A DNA stretch of 64,000 nt, taken from contig DALZZL010000003.1 in NCBI GenBank assembly GCA_031987425.1, forward strand, positions 4,919 to 68,918, written 5' to 3'. The stretch comes from Stenotrophomonas_A sp002429615. Lineage in GTDB: Bacteria; Pseudomonadota; Gammaproteobacteria; Xanthomonadales; Xanthomonadaceae. The translations under genes and the position numbers were made by a program. The notes beneath the pieces are model-generated. The model had not been told where the DNA came from, did not search any database, and saw only the letters and a list, made by a program, of their open reading frames with translations. Positions 17,242 to 26,492 of this stretch are shown in pieces (positions within the stretch are counted from its first letter, which is position 1; every line of letters begins with the position of its first letter).

Positions 17242-19838
17242 ACCCCATGGCGGTGACGAGAATGAAATCGAAAAGTGCCGACCCGCTTCACTCGAAGGGA
17301 AGCTGTGCCAACCTGGCCGATGCCATCGTCATGGCCTGCGGCCTGGGGACCGTGCTGGATGTAGGCGCCGGTGACGGCGGCCTGACCGAGGCGTTGTTGC
17401 GCCAGGGTATCGATGTGCATGGGCTGGAAGTGGATGGCGAGCGGGTGAGCCGCGCGAACGCGCGCATGCCCGGCCGCTTCATCCAGGGTGATGCGCGCGC
17501 GCTGCCTTTCGCCGACGGCCAGTTCGACGCGGTCGTCTCCAATGGCGGGCTGGAAGCGCTGGACGAGGCCGGGGCGCGGGCCGCGTTGCTGGAAATCCGC
17601 CGGGTGTGCCGCAGCGCGGTGATCCTGCGCCTGGATGCGACGAGCGTTGGCGAGGATGGCGCGCTGCGCGCGCGTGCATGGTGGGAGCGGCTGTGCTTCG
17701 CGGTCGGTTTCCGCAAGCATCCGCGTTACTACCGGCTCAACCCCTACGAGTCGCTCAACTACGAAACCGGCCCCATCCTGATCGCGCTGGAGAAGATCCC
17801 GGACGCGGCACTGGCGGCCTACCCGCTGAGCGCGCTGGAGGAAGAGCGCGGCCTGCACATGGACATGTTCCGCGATACCGGCGAACGCTCGGATGCGCAC
17901 GTGATCCGTTACCAGTGGGCCTGCGACTTCATCCGTCCCAACGACCGCGTGCTCGATGCCGCGTGCGGCCTGGGTTATGGCGGTCACGTGGTCCGCGCGC
18001 TGACCCGCGCGGCGAGCGTCACCGGCATCGATGGCAGCGAATATGCGGTGGACTACGCCAACCGCTGCTACGCCGACGATCCGGCGCGTGCCAGCTATGT
18101 GTGCGGCTATCTGCCGCAGGCGTTGAACGCCTACCCGGACGCCAGCTTCGATACAGTGATCTCCTTCGAGACCCTGGAGCACGTGGAGGATCCGCAGGGC
18201 CTGCTCAAGGAGTTCCAGCGCGTGCTGACCCCGGGTGGCCGGGTGATTGTCAGCGTGCCCAACGACTGGAGCGACGAGAGCGGCGAGGATCCGAATCCTT
18301 ACCACCTGCATGTCTACGACCTTGACCGGCTGCGCGCGGAGATCGCCAGCGATTTCGATGTCGAGGCTGCCTACGTGCAGTCGGCCAGCCAGGCCAAGGT
18401 CATTGGCCAGCGCTTCGTGTGGGAGCGCAAGCAGCGCGAGCTGTATCCGGTGGACCCGCAGACGCGCCAGCCGCACAGCGCGGAGTGGTGGCTCATGGTC
18501 GGGATGAAGTCGCCGTTCGCCACCACCGCCTACCAGGAACGCGCGTTCGACCACGTGGCCCCGTCGGGCCATCCGTCGGTGTCGTACGCCGAGGAATACG
18601 CCAATCCGTGGCTGGGCCTGTCAATGATCACCATCGGCCAGCGTGCGTCGTCGCCGCAGCTGCGCGGCGAGTACGCCGCGGGTGTGCTGGCGCGGGCGCC
18701 CGCTGGTTCGGCGGATGAAGGCGCAGCCTTGTGCGTGCAGGCCTACGCCCTGCTGGAATCCTCACTGCCGCCGTCGACGGAAGTCGATGCGCTGATGGCG
18801 CGGATCGATGGTTACCTGCAGGCATCGGGCGAAGGCCGGACGATCCTGCGCTGGCGCGTCTCGCTCGCTTATGTGAAGGCGCTGCTGCTGCGCGCGCAGG
18901 GCCGGCTCGAAGCCGCGCTCGACGCCTTCGTCGCGTGCGCGCGCGTCGACGCCGGTGCTTTCGGCGTGCACCTGTTCACCAAGACGACCGCGGCGTGGTT
19001 CCAGGCCGGTCGCCTGGCCCTGGCCCTGGGGCGCGAGCAACAGGCGCGCGAGCTGTGGGAGCAGGGGCTGGAAGTCGGGCGCGTCCTGCTCTCGGTGCGC
19101 CTGGAGGACGTGCTGCTGCTGCCGGCCTATCCGAACCTGTTCAACCACGGCGACGGCATCCGCGAGTACGCCCTGGCGTGGGACAACCTGGCGCGCTGCG
19201 CCAACGGTGTCCATCTGCTGGCGGCCGGCGGGATGATCGATGCGCGCGCACTGGATGCCAGCTTCACCGGCGAATACGAGATCGTGACGCGCGACTTGAT
19301 GGATGCGCGGGCCCAGCTGGGCGTGCGCGATGAGGAGCTGGGCAAGGTGCGCTCGGAGCTGAGCGGCCGCACGCAGCGCCTGGAGCGCGCCGCGGGCGAC
19401 CTGATCAACCGGACCAACGACCTGATCAGCGCTCGCAAGGTGCTCATCGAGCGTACCCGCCAGCTGGAAGCCGTCAGTGGCGATCTGACCGAACGTACCG
19501 GCTTGCTGGAATCGTCCAATGCGCTGCTGGCGCAGACCCAGGCGGAGATGGGCCAGGTTCGCGAACTGCTTCAGGAACGCACCACGGTGCTGGGTGATAC
19601 CACGCGTGAACTGCAGGACAGAACCCGTAGACTGGAGGCGTCCGAGGAGCGCGCGCGGGCGCTGGAGGCCGAGCTCGAAGGTCTGCGGCCCCTGCTGCTG
19701 GAGCGCACGCAGGCGTTGGATCTGGCCAGTCGGGATCTGATCGAGCGGACCGAGCGTCTTGAACTGGCGAATGCCGAGCTGGCCGGATGGGTGGAACGTG
19801 ACCGGCTCGCGGCGGAAACGCCTGATCGGGGTGCCTAG
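17238..19838 (+). CDS. Double methyltransferase with helical-repeat and coiled-coil ruler-like tail (candidate O-antigen chain terminator)
   Basis: An 866-residue protein with four parts. Residues about 28-150 hold a class I SAM methyltransferase fold (VLDVGAGDG, 39-47). Residues about 225-370 hold a second one (VLDAACGLGYGG, 238-249, with SFETLEHVEDP). About 470-680 is an alpha-helical, TPR-like stretch (LRAQGRLEAALDAF, ALGREQQARELWEQGL). Residues 687-850 are continuous heptads, with ten exact 14-residue units at 708-847 of the pattern L-x-x-R-T-x-x-L. In O9a-type systems WbdD combines a chain-capping methyltransferase with a coiled coil that measures chain length; here no kinase is seen. 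GTG start overlapping the wzt stop. Capping and ruler roles are inferred. Confidence 0.82.
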   Translation: MNPMAVTRMKSKSADPLHSKGSCANLADAIVMACGLGTVLDVGAGDGGLTEALLRQGIDVHGLEVDGERVSRANARMPGRFIQGDARALPFADGQFDAVVSNGGLEALDEAGARAALLEIRRVCRSAVILRLDATSVGEDGALRARAWWERLCFAVGFRKHPRYYRLNPYESLNYETGPILIALEKIPDAALAAYPLSALEEERGLHMDMFRDTGERSDAHVIRYQWACDFIRPNDRVLDAACGLGYGGHVVRALTRAASVTGIDGSEYAVDYANRCYADDPARASYVCGYLPQALNAYPDASFDTVISFETLEHVEDPQGLLKEFQRVLTPGGRVIVSVPNDWSDESGEDPNPYHLHVYDLDRLRAEIASDFDVEAAYVQSASQAKVIGQRFVWERKQRELYPVDPQTRQPHSAEWWLMVGMKSPFATTAYQERAFDHVAPSGHPSVSYAEEYANPWLGLSMITIGQRASSPQLRGEYAAGVLARAPAGSADEGAALCVQAYALLESSLPPSTEVDALMARIDGYLQASGEGRTILRWRVSLAYVKALLLRAQGRLEAALDAFVACARVDAGAFGVHLFTKTTAAWFQAGRLALALGREQQARELWEQGLEVGRVLLSVRLEDVLLLPAYPNLFNHGDGIREYALAWDNLARCANGVHLLAAGGMIDARALDASFTGEYEIVTRDLMDARAQLGVRDEELGKVRSELSGRTQRLERAAGDLINRTNDLISARKVLIERTRQLEAVSGDLTERTGLLESSNALLAQTQAEMGQVRELLQERTTVLGDTTRELQDRTRRLEASEERARALEAELEGLRPLLLERTQALDLASRDLIERTERLELANAELAGWVERDRLAAETPDRGA
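19359..19778 (+). repeat. Ten tandem 42-bp coding units (14-residue heptad-pair repeat)
   Basis: The tail of the double methyltransferase consists of ten in-frame 14-residue units without gaps (residues 708-847). Leucine opens nine of the ten; RT at positions 4-5 is kept in seven, and position 8 is leucine in most. The DNA copies are diverged, so the repeat is old and held by selection on the protein rather than a recent slippage array. Confidence 0.85.
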
Positions 19839-19933
19839 CAGCGCCCGCCTGGCGGGTTGACGGTTCGCAACTGCAATTTTTTCCACGCCCGCGATGGCGG
19901 ACGCGTTTTGACATTTAGTACAGAGGGAAAGTC

Positions 19934-20863
19934 ATGAAAAAGGAAGACACGATCGTAGTCACGGGCGCGCGCGGGCTGTTCGGCTCGGCGATGGTCCAGT
20001 ATCTCCGAGACCTGGGTTACGAGAACGTGGTGCCGGTGGGGCGCGAGGAGTGCGACCTGGTCGATCTCCCGGCGACACGGCGCTACTTCGAGAAGGTCGC
20101 GCCCCAGTACGTGTTTCACGGGGCGGGTCGTGTCTACGGCATCATGGGCAACATGAAGAACAAGGCATTGTCGTTCTATGACAACGTCCTGATCAACACC
20201 AGCGTCGTGGACGCCGCGCAGAAGGCCGGCGTGCGCAAGATCGCGGTGATGGGCACCGGCGCCGTGTACCCGTACCCGCCGCCGGCGCAGCCGTTCACCG
20301 AAGACATGATCTTCATGGGCGAACCGCACAAGTCCGAGGATTCCTACTCGCACGCCAAGCGCGCCATGCTCGGCATGCTGCGTGCCTACGGCGAGAGCCA
20401 CGGCCTGGATTGGACCTACATCGTGTCCTGCAATCTGTTCGGTCCCCGCGACCGTTTCGATGCCGAGCAGGGGCATGTCATCCCGTCGCTGATCAAGCGC
20501 TTCTTCGAAGCCAAGCGTGATGGCGGCCGCGTGGCGGTGTGGGGAGATGGCACCGCGCAGCGCGACTTCCTGTTCGTGGAAGACGCGGCCAAGGCCGCGC
20601 TGCTGGCGATGGAGAACGTCGAAGGTCCGGTGAATATCGGCAGCGGCAACGTCTACACCATCCGCGAGATGGTCGATGCGCTGACCGAGGTGTCCGGCAT
20701 GCAGGGGCGCGTCGACTGGGATCTGAGCAAGCCTAACGGCCGCGAGTACCTCGGCTATGACCTCAGCAAGATCGATGCAGCCGGCTTCCGCGCCGACAAC
20801 ACGTTGAAGCAGGGCCTGCAGAAGACCTGGGACTGGTATGTCGCCCACGAAGGAGCGCTGTGA
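19934..20863 (+). CDS. GDP-fucose-synthase-like NAD(P)-dependent epimerase/reductase with altered active site
   Basis: A 309-residue extended SDR protein of the GDP-L-fucose synthase branch. It has the NAD(P) loop GARGLFG (11-17), YSHAK (Y138, K142) and NLFGPRDRF followed by H181 (GHVIPSLIKRF), which matches the catalytic His of GDP-fucose synthase. However, the usual Ser-Ser-Cys before IYP is Thr108-Gly109-Ala110 here, so the epimerisation cysteine is missing. Gmd at 32092 would supply GDP-4-keto-6-deoxymannose as substrate. The enzyme may be only a reductase or act on another sugar. It overlaps the next gene by 1 bp. Confidence 0.82.
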   Translation: MKKEDTIVVTGARGLFGSAMVQYLRDLGYENVVPVGREECDLVDLPATRRYFEKVAPQYVFHGAGRVYGIMGNMKNKALSFYDNVLINTSVVDAAQKAGVRKIAVMGTGAVYPYPPPAQPFTEDMIFMGEPHKSEDSYSHAKRAMLGMLRAYGESHGLDWTYIVSCNLFGPRDRFDAEQGHVIPSLIKRFFEAKRDGGRVAVWGDGTAQRDFLFVEDAAKAALLAMENVEGPVNIGSGNVYTIREMVDALTEVSGMQGRVDWDLSKPNGREYLGYDLSKIDAAGFRADNTLKQGLQKTWDWYVAHEGAL

Positions 20864-22911
20864 TGGCGGCCGCGACGCCCCGGGTTCTGGTGATCTCGCA
20901 GTGGCCGAAGATCAAGAACGCGGAATACGAACTCATCGAGAAGATGAGGAAGACCGGCTATCCGATCACGGTGGTGGACTTCCTCGGCTTCGACGTGGCC
21001 ACGGGCAAGTGCATCAACGATGTGCATCTGCCTGACAACTACGATTTCGCGGTGTCGTTCCACTACGACACGCCGAAGTTCCTGAATCTGCGCACGTTCC
21101 TGTGGGTGGCCAATCCGCTGGAATTCATGCATTTCCAGTCGAACTACCGGATCAACCTGATCCAGCACCTGCGCGCCTACGACGGCTATCTGTTCAACGG
21201 CTCCAAGCTGCTCAAGGAACACATCCGCCAGGTGCTGGGTAGCGAGTGGGAGGACAAGGGCCTCTCGCTGATCGGCTCGGCGTCGCGCAGCGCGCTGGTG
21301 CCGCCGCATCCGCTGGGTGGCGCGGCCAGCGCCGTGGAAGCCTCCAAGGTGTTCTACTGCGGCGTGAACTGGGAGCGTGGCAGCGGCAAGTCCGGCCGCG
21401 CGCAGGGCCTGCTCGACGTGCTGCAGGAGCGCGGCATCGCCGACTTCTACGGCCCGCGCAAGCTGGAAGGCATCGATCCGTGGGCGGGCTTCACCTCGTA
21501 CCGTGGCGAGATTCCGTTCGACGGCGTGAGCATGTTCGAGACCATGCGCCAGTACGGCGCGGTATTGGCCGTGTCCTCGCCGGCGCATCTGAAGTCGCGT
21601 ACTGCCTCCGGCCGCGTGTTCGAAGGCCTGGTGTCCGGTACGCCGGTCATTTCCGACCGCAATCCCCATGTCATCGAGCAGTTCGGTGATCTGGTCTATT
21701 ACTTCTCCGGTGATACCGAGCAGGAACGCGCCGATGCCATCCAGGCGGCGCTGAACCAGATCCTGGCCGACCCGGAGGACGCGAACCGCCGCGTGCGCGA
21801 AGCGCAGAAGCTGATCGCCGAGGAATTCTCGTTCGAGACCAAGCTCGATGCGACCCTGGCGGCGATCAACGAAGAGCATCGCGCGGCGCTGGCGTCCTCG
21901 GGCGCGGGCGTCACCGTCGATGTGGTGCTGGTCGACCATGACCTGTGGGGCGCGCAGGACGGCCGTACCGGTGAGCAGGTGTTCCCCAACCTGACCCACA
22001 TCCTGCGTGCTGCCGCCGAGCTGCAGAACCAGTCGCACCATCGCGTGCGCATCACTGTGCGCAGCCCGCGCTGGTTGAACGGCGCGCCGTCCGACCTTCC
22101 GACCAATGTCGAGTTCCGCTTCTCGCCGCCGCAGGTCGAGGTGGAGGAATGGAACAAACAGCGCATGGGCGCCAAGCTGCAGGACGTCGCCGAGCAGGTC
22201 AGCGGCGACTACGCGGTGTTCTTCAACCAGCTCGACTTCCCGCAGTACGACTACTTCGAGAAGGCGCTGCGCTGGTCGCTGGACACGGCGCGTACCGGCC
22301 AGCCGACCGTGTTCGTCTCCGGCTTCTTCGTCAATTCGTTCGCGGCGGAAGCACCGCCGAGCGCCGCCGGCATCCTGCGCAACAGCAGCTCCATTGGCCT
22401 GTACCGCTGGACGCAGGACAGCATCGCCGAGCACCAGCTGGGCACGCTGTTCTTCAGCCGCCAGGCGCTCTCCACGCTGGACCTGTCCACGCTGGTGCGT
22501 TTCGACGTGCTGCTGGCGCTGGCCCTGGTGCTGCGTGCCGGTGATGTCGAGGTGGCACTGCATCGTTCGCGTCACCTCACGCTGCGCGTCAGCGAGGGGT
22601 ACTTCCACCGCTATCACGCCGTCCATGCGCGGGTCGAGGCGAAGGGTTTCTGGGCGCTGCAGTACGACATGCCCACCAACTTCTCGCATGAGATCAACGC
22701 GCTGTACGACGCGTTCCATGAGTCGCCGAGCGCGGTGGCGGTCGCCGACAAGCTCAGCGGCCATGGCCAGCCGCCGATGCCGGTGGTGCCGGGGCTGGAT
22801 CGGTTCAACCATTTCGCGCAGCGGGTTCGTCCGTTCTATGTGTTCGCGCGCAGCGTGTGGCACAAGAGTGGTCTTTCCTACCTCAACGCGAAACTGCGGG
22901 GTCGCAGGTAG
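20863..22911 (+). CDS. Large two-domain glycosyltransferase
   Basis: A 682-residue soluble protein. The N-terminal half (about 5-345) resembles GT-B enzymes of the CgeB/glycosyltransferase family 1-like group: after FYCGVNWERGSGKSGR come the acceptor/donor segments GFTSYRGEIPF and RTASGRVFEGLVSGTPVIS. The C-terminal half (about 365-682) is a separate domain that looks GT-A-like (VDVVLVDHDLWG, DYAVFFNQLDFPQYDYFEKAL). A protein with two transferase domains could add two sugars in turn, as O-antigen polymerising enzymes do. The start is the ATG that overlaps the previous stop (TGATG). Which linkages it forms is unknown. Confidence 0.7.
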   Translation: MAAATPRVLVISQWPKIKNAEYELIEKMRKTGYPITVVDFLGFDVATGKCINDVHLPDNYDFAVSFHYDTPKFLNLRTFLWVANPLEFMHFQSNYRINLIQHLRAYDGYLFNGSKLLKEHIRQVLGSEWEDKGLSLIGSASRSALVPPHPLGGAASAVEASKVFYCGVNWERGSGKSGRAQGLLDVLQERGIADFYGPRKLEGIDPWAGFTSYRGEIPFDGVSMFETMRQYGAVLAVSSPAHLKSRTASGRVFEGLVSGTPVISDRNPHVIEQFGDLVYYFSGDTEQERADAIQAALNQILADPEDANRRVREAQKLIAEEFSFETKLDATLAAINEEHRAALASSGAGVTVDVVLVDHDLWGAQDGRTGEQVFPNLTHILRAAAELQNQSHHRVRITVRSPRWLNGAPSDLPTNVEFRFSPPQVEVEEWNKQRMGAKLQDVAEQVSGDYAVFFNQLDFPQYDYFEKALRWSLDTARTGQPTVFVSGFFVNSFAAEAPPSAAGILRNSSSIGLYRWTQDSIAEHQLGTLFFSRQALSTLDLSTLVRFDVLLALALVLRAGDVEVALHRSRHLTLRVSEGYFHRYHAVHARVEAKGFWALQYDMPTNFSHEINALYDAFHESPSAVAVADKLSGHGQPPMPVVPGLDRFNHFAQRVRPFYVFARSVWHKSGLSYLNAKLRGRR

Positions 22912-22922
22912 GGATTTAAGCT

Positions 22923-22946
22923 GGGCTCCAGCCAACGCTGGAGCCC
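22923..22946 (+). terminator. Intercistronic hairpin between two halves of the O-antigen cluster
   Basis: A perfect 10-bp stem (22923-22932 with 22937-22946), 4-base loop, no T run. It lies just past the two-domain glycosyltransferase gene and 120 bases before the GT-C-like gene, where base composition drops. It may mark the end of one transcript or protect an RNA end. Confidence 0.4.
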
Positions 22947-23064
22947 CAGGCACATGGATGGCGGAAGGTGTCCTCGGGGGCGAGCGGGGGACATCGTGGC
23001 GTAGAGCGTGCTGTGTGGGTGCCGCGCCCCGCCCGCCGCTGTAACGAAGCGCCCAGAGGGAGTG

Positions 23065-25539
23065 ATGAGCGTGAACAGGAATAAGGTCTTCAAGGCATTG
23101 CCTCTCGGCGCGCTGCTCATAGCGGCGCCGCTGCTGCTTGCCATCTACATATTTGGCGTGGGCAAGTGGGACTTTTCAGTGCCGCTGCCGCTCTCCTACG
23201 ACCGATTCGACGGGATGTGGCAGCTCGTCCTGACCAAGTTTCTCGTGGACACCCAGTGGGTCTTCGTGAACCCGTATCTGGGAGCACCGGGTATCGCGGA
23301 CTGGCACTACCACCCTGCGGCACAATCCAGCGCACTGCACTCGGTGTTGATGCTGCTGATATCGAAGCTGGTGGATGACCCGGTCAGGGTGCAGCAGTTC
23401 TACTACTTCGCCAATTTTCCGCTGATCTGCTTCACGAGCTTCATTGCCTGCCGGCTGATAGGGGTTCGGCGGCTTCCTGCATTCTGTGTGGGCATGCTGT
23501 ATGCGTTCACCACCTATCGGTTGAACTACTACATCTATGCCTACCTGGCGAACTACTTCGCGATCCCGCTGGCACTGACCGCGGTCATCTGGATCATGTC
23601 GGGCAAGTTTGCCCTGTTGACCGAATCTCTCGGTGAGGGGCGCTTCACCCGGCAACTTTGGAAACTGGCCAAAACCAGGGAATTCCTGCTGGGCCTGCTG
23701 TTCGTTGTCCTGATGGCCGGGTCCGACGGCTACTACGCATTTTTCACCCTGCTCCTGCTCGGCTTCTCCCTCGTCGCGAGGGTGATGCTCGGCGACTGGA
23801 AGAAGCCGGTCAGCCTGGCGCCTGCGATCATCTACATCGTGGCCATGGTGGTGGTGGCGCTGTCCCTCCAGTTGCCGATGAAGCTCTACAAGCAAGCGCA
23901 TCAGAGCGAGTTCTACCTGAACGGAGTAGAGGATCCCGACCTGGTCAGGCATCCGTTCGAGGCGGAGATCTACAGCGACACCTTGAAGTTGATGCTCACT
24001 CCGCCGCAGAACCACCGGTTGGAGCCGGTCCGGGCCCTGGCCAACAAGGTGGTGGCTACCTCCGCTGCGGCGATGAAGTATCCACATCCGGTCACCGTGC
24101 CGCTTGGCACGATCGCAACGTCCCTGTTCGTGATTGCCCTGTTTCTACTGGCAGTGCCTGGCCTCACGCGTAGATGGGATGGCTACAGGATCGGGAGGCG
24201 TGCGCCGGACGACGCGATACCGCCAAGGATGGACAACTCGCTGCTGTCGCTGGTCTACGTGATTTTCCTCTGCTCCATCGTCGGTGGACTCGGGACGATC
24301 ATCGCGCTGGCGTACCCGTCCATCCGGGCCTACCAGCGGTTTCCGCTGTTCATGATCTTCGTGCTGTATGTATGGGGTGCGCTGCTGGTCAGCGCAAAAC
24401 TCAGTGACGCGCGTCCGAGGATGCGCCTGGCTTGGACGGGCATCGTCGTCGCGATAACCGTATTTGGACTGCTGGACCAGATCCCGGTGGACGTGCGGCG
24501 GGATACCACGGTGGTCCAGCGCCAGTTCCTGGCCGAGCGGGAATTCATTCGCCGGGTCGAGGCCGACTTGCCGGATGGGTCAATGGTCTACCAGTACCCG
24601 TATTCGCAGTATCTCTCCGACAACAAGCACTACGGCTGGGGCGCTTTCTATCACCTCCGTCTGTACCTGCACTCGCGACACCTGCACTGGAGCAATGGCG
24701 GGGCCAAGAACAGCCCGGCGGACAAGTGGAACGCAAAGACCGCCCGGCTGCCCCTGGAGGCGCAGATCGTCGAGGTCGAGGCGGCCGGGTTCAGCGGGCT
24801 GGTGATCGATGGCGTGGTGCTTGACGCTGGCAGCCACGAAGCCCTCCGTGCCGCGCTCAGGCAGCGGGGATACGTCGTGAATGATGACGAGCCCAGCAAG
24901 CTGTCGTTCGCCAAGATTCATGACCCGGGCTATCGGATCTCGTACAACGCGCAGTTTGATCGCGTCGATCATCTGGTGATCACCGACAGGGATCGGCTTC
25001 TGCAGCAGGACAGGTTCTCGGTGTATGTGAAGGGGCCGGCGCTCAAGGCCTATGTCGAGTCGTCTGGTGGCGTGACCGGTGCGATCATCAAGGCCTCCGA
25101 TCACCCCGAGCTGTTTCCTGATGGATCGGCAACGTTGATTGGCCTGGGCTACGATCCGATACCCGCGGCGGCCATGAAGGGCCGGATGGAATGTGCCCTG
25201 GAGCAGGGAGAAGCCGGCTCGCCGGGGACCGCAGTGGTAACGCTGACCAACCAGAGTGACTTCGATTGGCGGCTGGACAGCGGATCCTATCCAATCCGCG
25301 TGGGCGTGATGATCAAGAAGCCCGACGGCACGCCCGTAGCGGATGGATTCAGGGTGAAGTCGCCGGATGCCTACCTCTATCGCGGCGGCAGCCAGGTGTT
25401 CCGTGTGTCGCTGGAGGAGGTCCTGGGCAAGGACTATCCTCCGGACGGTTCCCAGGCGAACTTTGCCGTGGTGCAAGACGCCAACGCTTGGTACTTTCAA
25501 ATTTCTTGCAGCATTCCAGTGCCTGGGAAAAAGCCATGA
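23065..25539 (+). CDS. Polytopic membrane protein, putative GT-C type glycosyltransferase
   Basis: An 824-residue protein with about ten membrane spans (first at about 10-30, the rest before residue 480), then a large soluble part of about 340 residues ending in a beta-rich, Ig-like segment (AVVTLTNQSDFDWRLDSG, YLYRGGSQVFRVSL). The first outer loop has acidic residues (SYDRFDGMWQ), a placement typical of GT-C enzymes that use polyprenyl-phosphate sugars in the periplasm. With GtrA- and GtrB-like genes in the same block it could be the third, type-specific GtrC component. RBS AGAGGGA precedes the ATG at 23065. Codon use is lower in GC than in flanking genes. No family name was recognised. Confidence 0.6.
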   Translation: MSVNRNKVFKALPLGALLIAAPLLLAIYIFGVGKWDFSVPLPLSYDRFDGMWQLVLTKFLVDTQWVFVNPYLGAPGIADWHYHPAAQSSALHSVLMLLISKLVDDPVRVQQFYYFANFPLICFTSFIACRLIGVRRLPAFCVGMLYAFTTYRLNYYIYAYLANYFAIPLALTAVIWIMSGKFALLTESLGEGRFTRQLWKLAKTREFLLGLLFVVLMAGSDGYYAFFTLLLLGFSLVARVMLGDWKKPVSLAPAIIYIVAMVVVALSLQLPMKLYKQAHQSEFYLNGVEDPDLVRHPFEAEIYSDTLKLMLTPPQNHRLEPVRALANKVVATSAAAMKYPHPVTVPLGTIATSLFVIALFLLAVPGLTRRWDGYRIGRRAPDDAIPPRMDNSLLSLVYVIFLCSIVGGLGTIIALAYPSIRAYQRFPLFMIFVLYVWGALLVSAKLSDARPRMRLAWTGIVVAITVFGLLDQIPVDVRRDTTVVQRQFLAEREFIRRVEADLPDGSMVYQYPYSQYLSDNKHYGWGAFYHLRLYLHSRHLHWSNGGAKNSPADKWNAKTARLPLEAQIVEVEAAGFSGLVIDGVVLDAGSHEALRAALRQRGYVVNDDEPSKLSFAKIHDPGYRISYNAQFDRVDHLVITDRDRLLQQDRFSVYVKGPALKAYVESSGGVTGAIIKASDHPELFPDGSATLIGLGYDPIPAAAMKGRMECALEQGEAGSPGTAVVTLTNQSDFDWRLDSGSYPIRVGVMIKKPDGTPVADGFRVKSPDAYLYRGGSQVFRVSLEEVLGKDYPPDGSQANFAVVQDANAWYFQISCSIPVPGKKP

Positions 25540-26492
25540 ATCCATTTATCAGGGTCGGAAAGTCCGGCTTGAAGCTGACGAGTCTGACGTTCGGTAGCGC
25601 GCTGACCATCGGCACCGAGAAGACCGACATCAAGTTTGCGCAGGAGATGGTCGACGCGGCCTGGAACCTGGGCATCCGTTCGTTCGACACCTCCAACAAC
25701 TATGGGATGGGCGCCGCGGAATCCCTGCTGGGTGCGGCGCTGGCAAGGTTCCCGCGGGAGGAGTTCGTGCTGTCGACCAAGGGCTCCTGGCCACTTGGCG
25801 AGCATCCCTACAACAAGGGTCTGAGCCGGAAGCACATATACGCGGCCTTCGAGCAGTCGATGGCGCGAATCGGCGTGGCGTATGTGGATATCTACTATGC
25901 CCACCGCTATGACCCCGAAGTGCCGATGGAAGAAGTGGTCAGGACGTACAACCACCTGATCAACTCCGGCAGGGTTCTCTATTGGGCCACCTCGGAATGG
26001 CCGGTGGAGGCGCTGATCGAGTGCCATGAGGTGTGTGATCGACTGGGAATGGAGAAGCCGATCCTCGATCAGTTCATCTATTCCTACGCGATCAATCGGG
26101 CCGACGTGAATGGCGTCAGGGACTTCTGCGAGGCCAACGGGGTGGGAATGCTGGGCTTCTCGCCGATGGCCCAGGGGCTGCTGACCGGCAAGTATCGTGA
26201 CGGCATTCCCGCCGGGTCTCGAATTTCCAAGAGCGATGAGCTCGGCTACGACAAGACCGAAAAGATCTACCAGCAGAACAAGCAGCGTATCGACCTGTTT
26301 GTCGAGGCGTGCCGGGAGTTCGACGTGAAGGGTAGTCATGCGGCGCTGCGCTGGGTGCTCCGGCGCGGCGTCCTTCCGGTGCTGGGCGCCAGCAAGCCGG
26401 CTCAGCTGGAAGAGAACGTGCTCGCCTTGAGCGCCGAGATCCCGGAGGAATTCTGGGCGCGCGTGGATTCCATTGGCGGGGTGCGCGAGTGA
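25536..26492 (+). CDS. Aldo/keto reductase
   Basis: A 318-residue TIM-barrel NADPH-dependent reductase. The catalytic tetrad is complete: D51 and Y56 (FDTSNNYG), K82 (STKGSW) and H123 (YYAHRYDP). The family includes enzymes that reduce keto groups on sugars or sugar nucleotides. Overlaps of 4 bp with genes on both sides place it in one translational unit with the GT-C-like protein and the sugar isomerase-like protein, so a role in making or altering a donor sugar for the cassette is plausible. The substrate is unknown. Confidence 0.85.
   Translation: MNPFIRVGKSGLKLTSLTFGSALTIGTEKTDIKFAQEMVDAAWNLGIRSFDTSNNYGMGAAESLLGAALARFPREEFVLSTKGSWPLGEHPYNKGLSRKHIYAAFEQSMARIGVAYVDIYYAHRYDPEVPMEEVVRTYNHLINSGRVLYWATSEWPVEALIECHEVCDRLGMEKPILDQFIYSYAINRADVNGVRDFCEANGVGMLGFSPMAQGLLTGKYRDGIPAGSRISKSDELGYDKTEKIYQQNKQRIDLFVEACREFDVKGSHAALRWVLRRGVLPVLGASKPAQLEENVLALSAEIPEEFWARVDSIGGVRE

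Noticed and set aside
17238..18400. Considered a frameshift fusion of two methyltransferase genes
   Set aside because: Reading frame and codon use are continuous, and each domain is followed by its own family-like C-terminal part; a true tandem domain protein is more likely.
19359..19778. 42-bp periodicity considered as a CRISPR-like or minisatellite array
   Set aside because: Units are in frame, diverged at DNA level and without unique spacers; they encode heptads, so it is a protein repeat.
20755..22953. Open frame of 732 codons on the minus strand
   Set aside because: Antisense to the two-domain glycosyltransferase; no family pattern.
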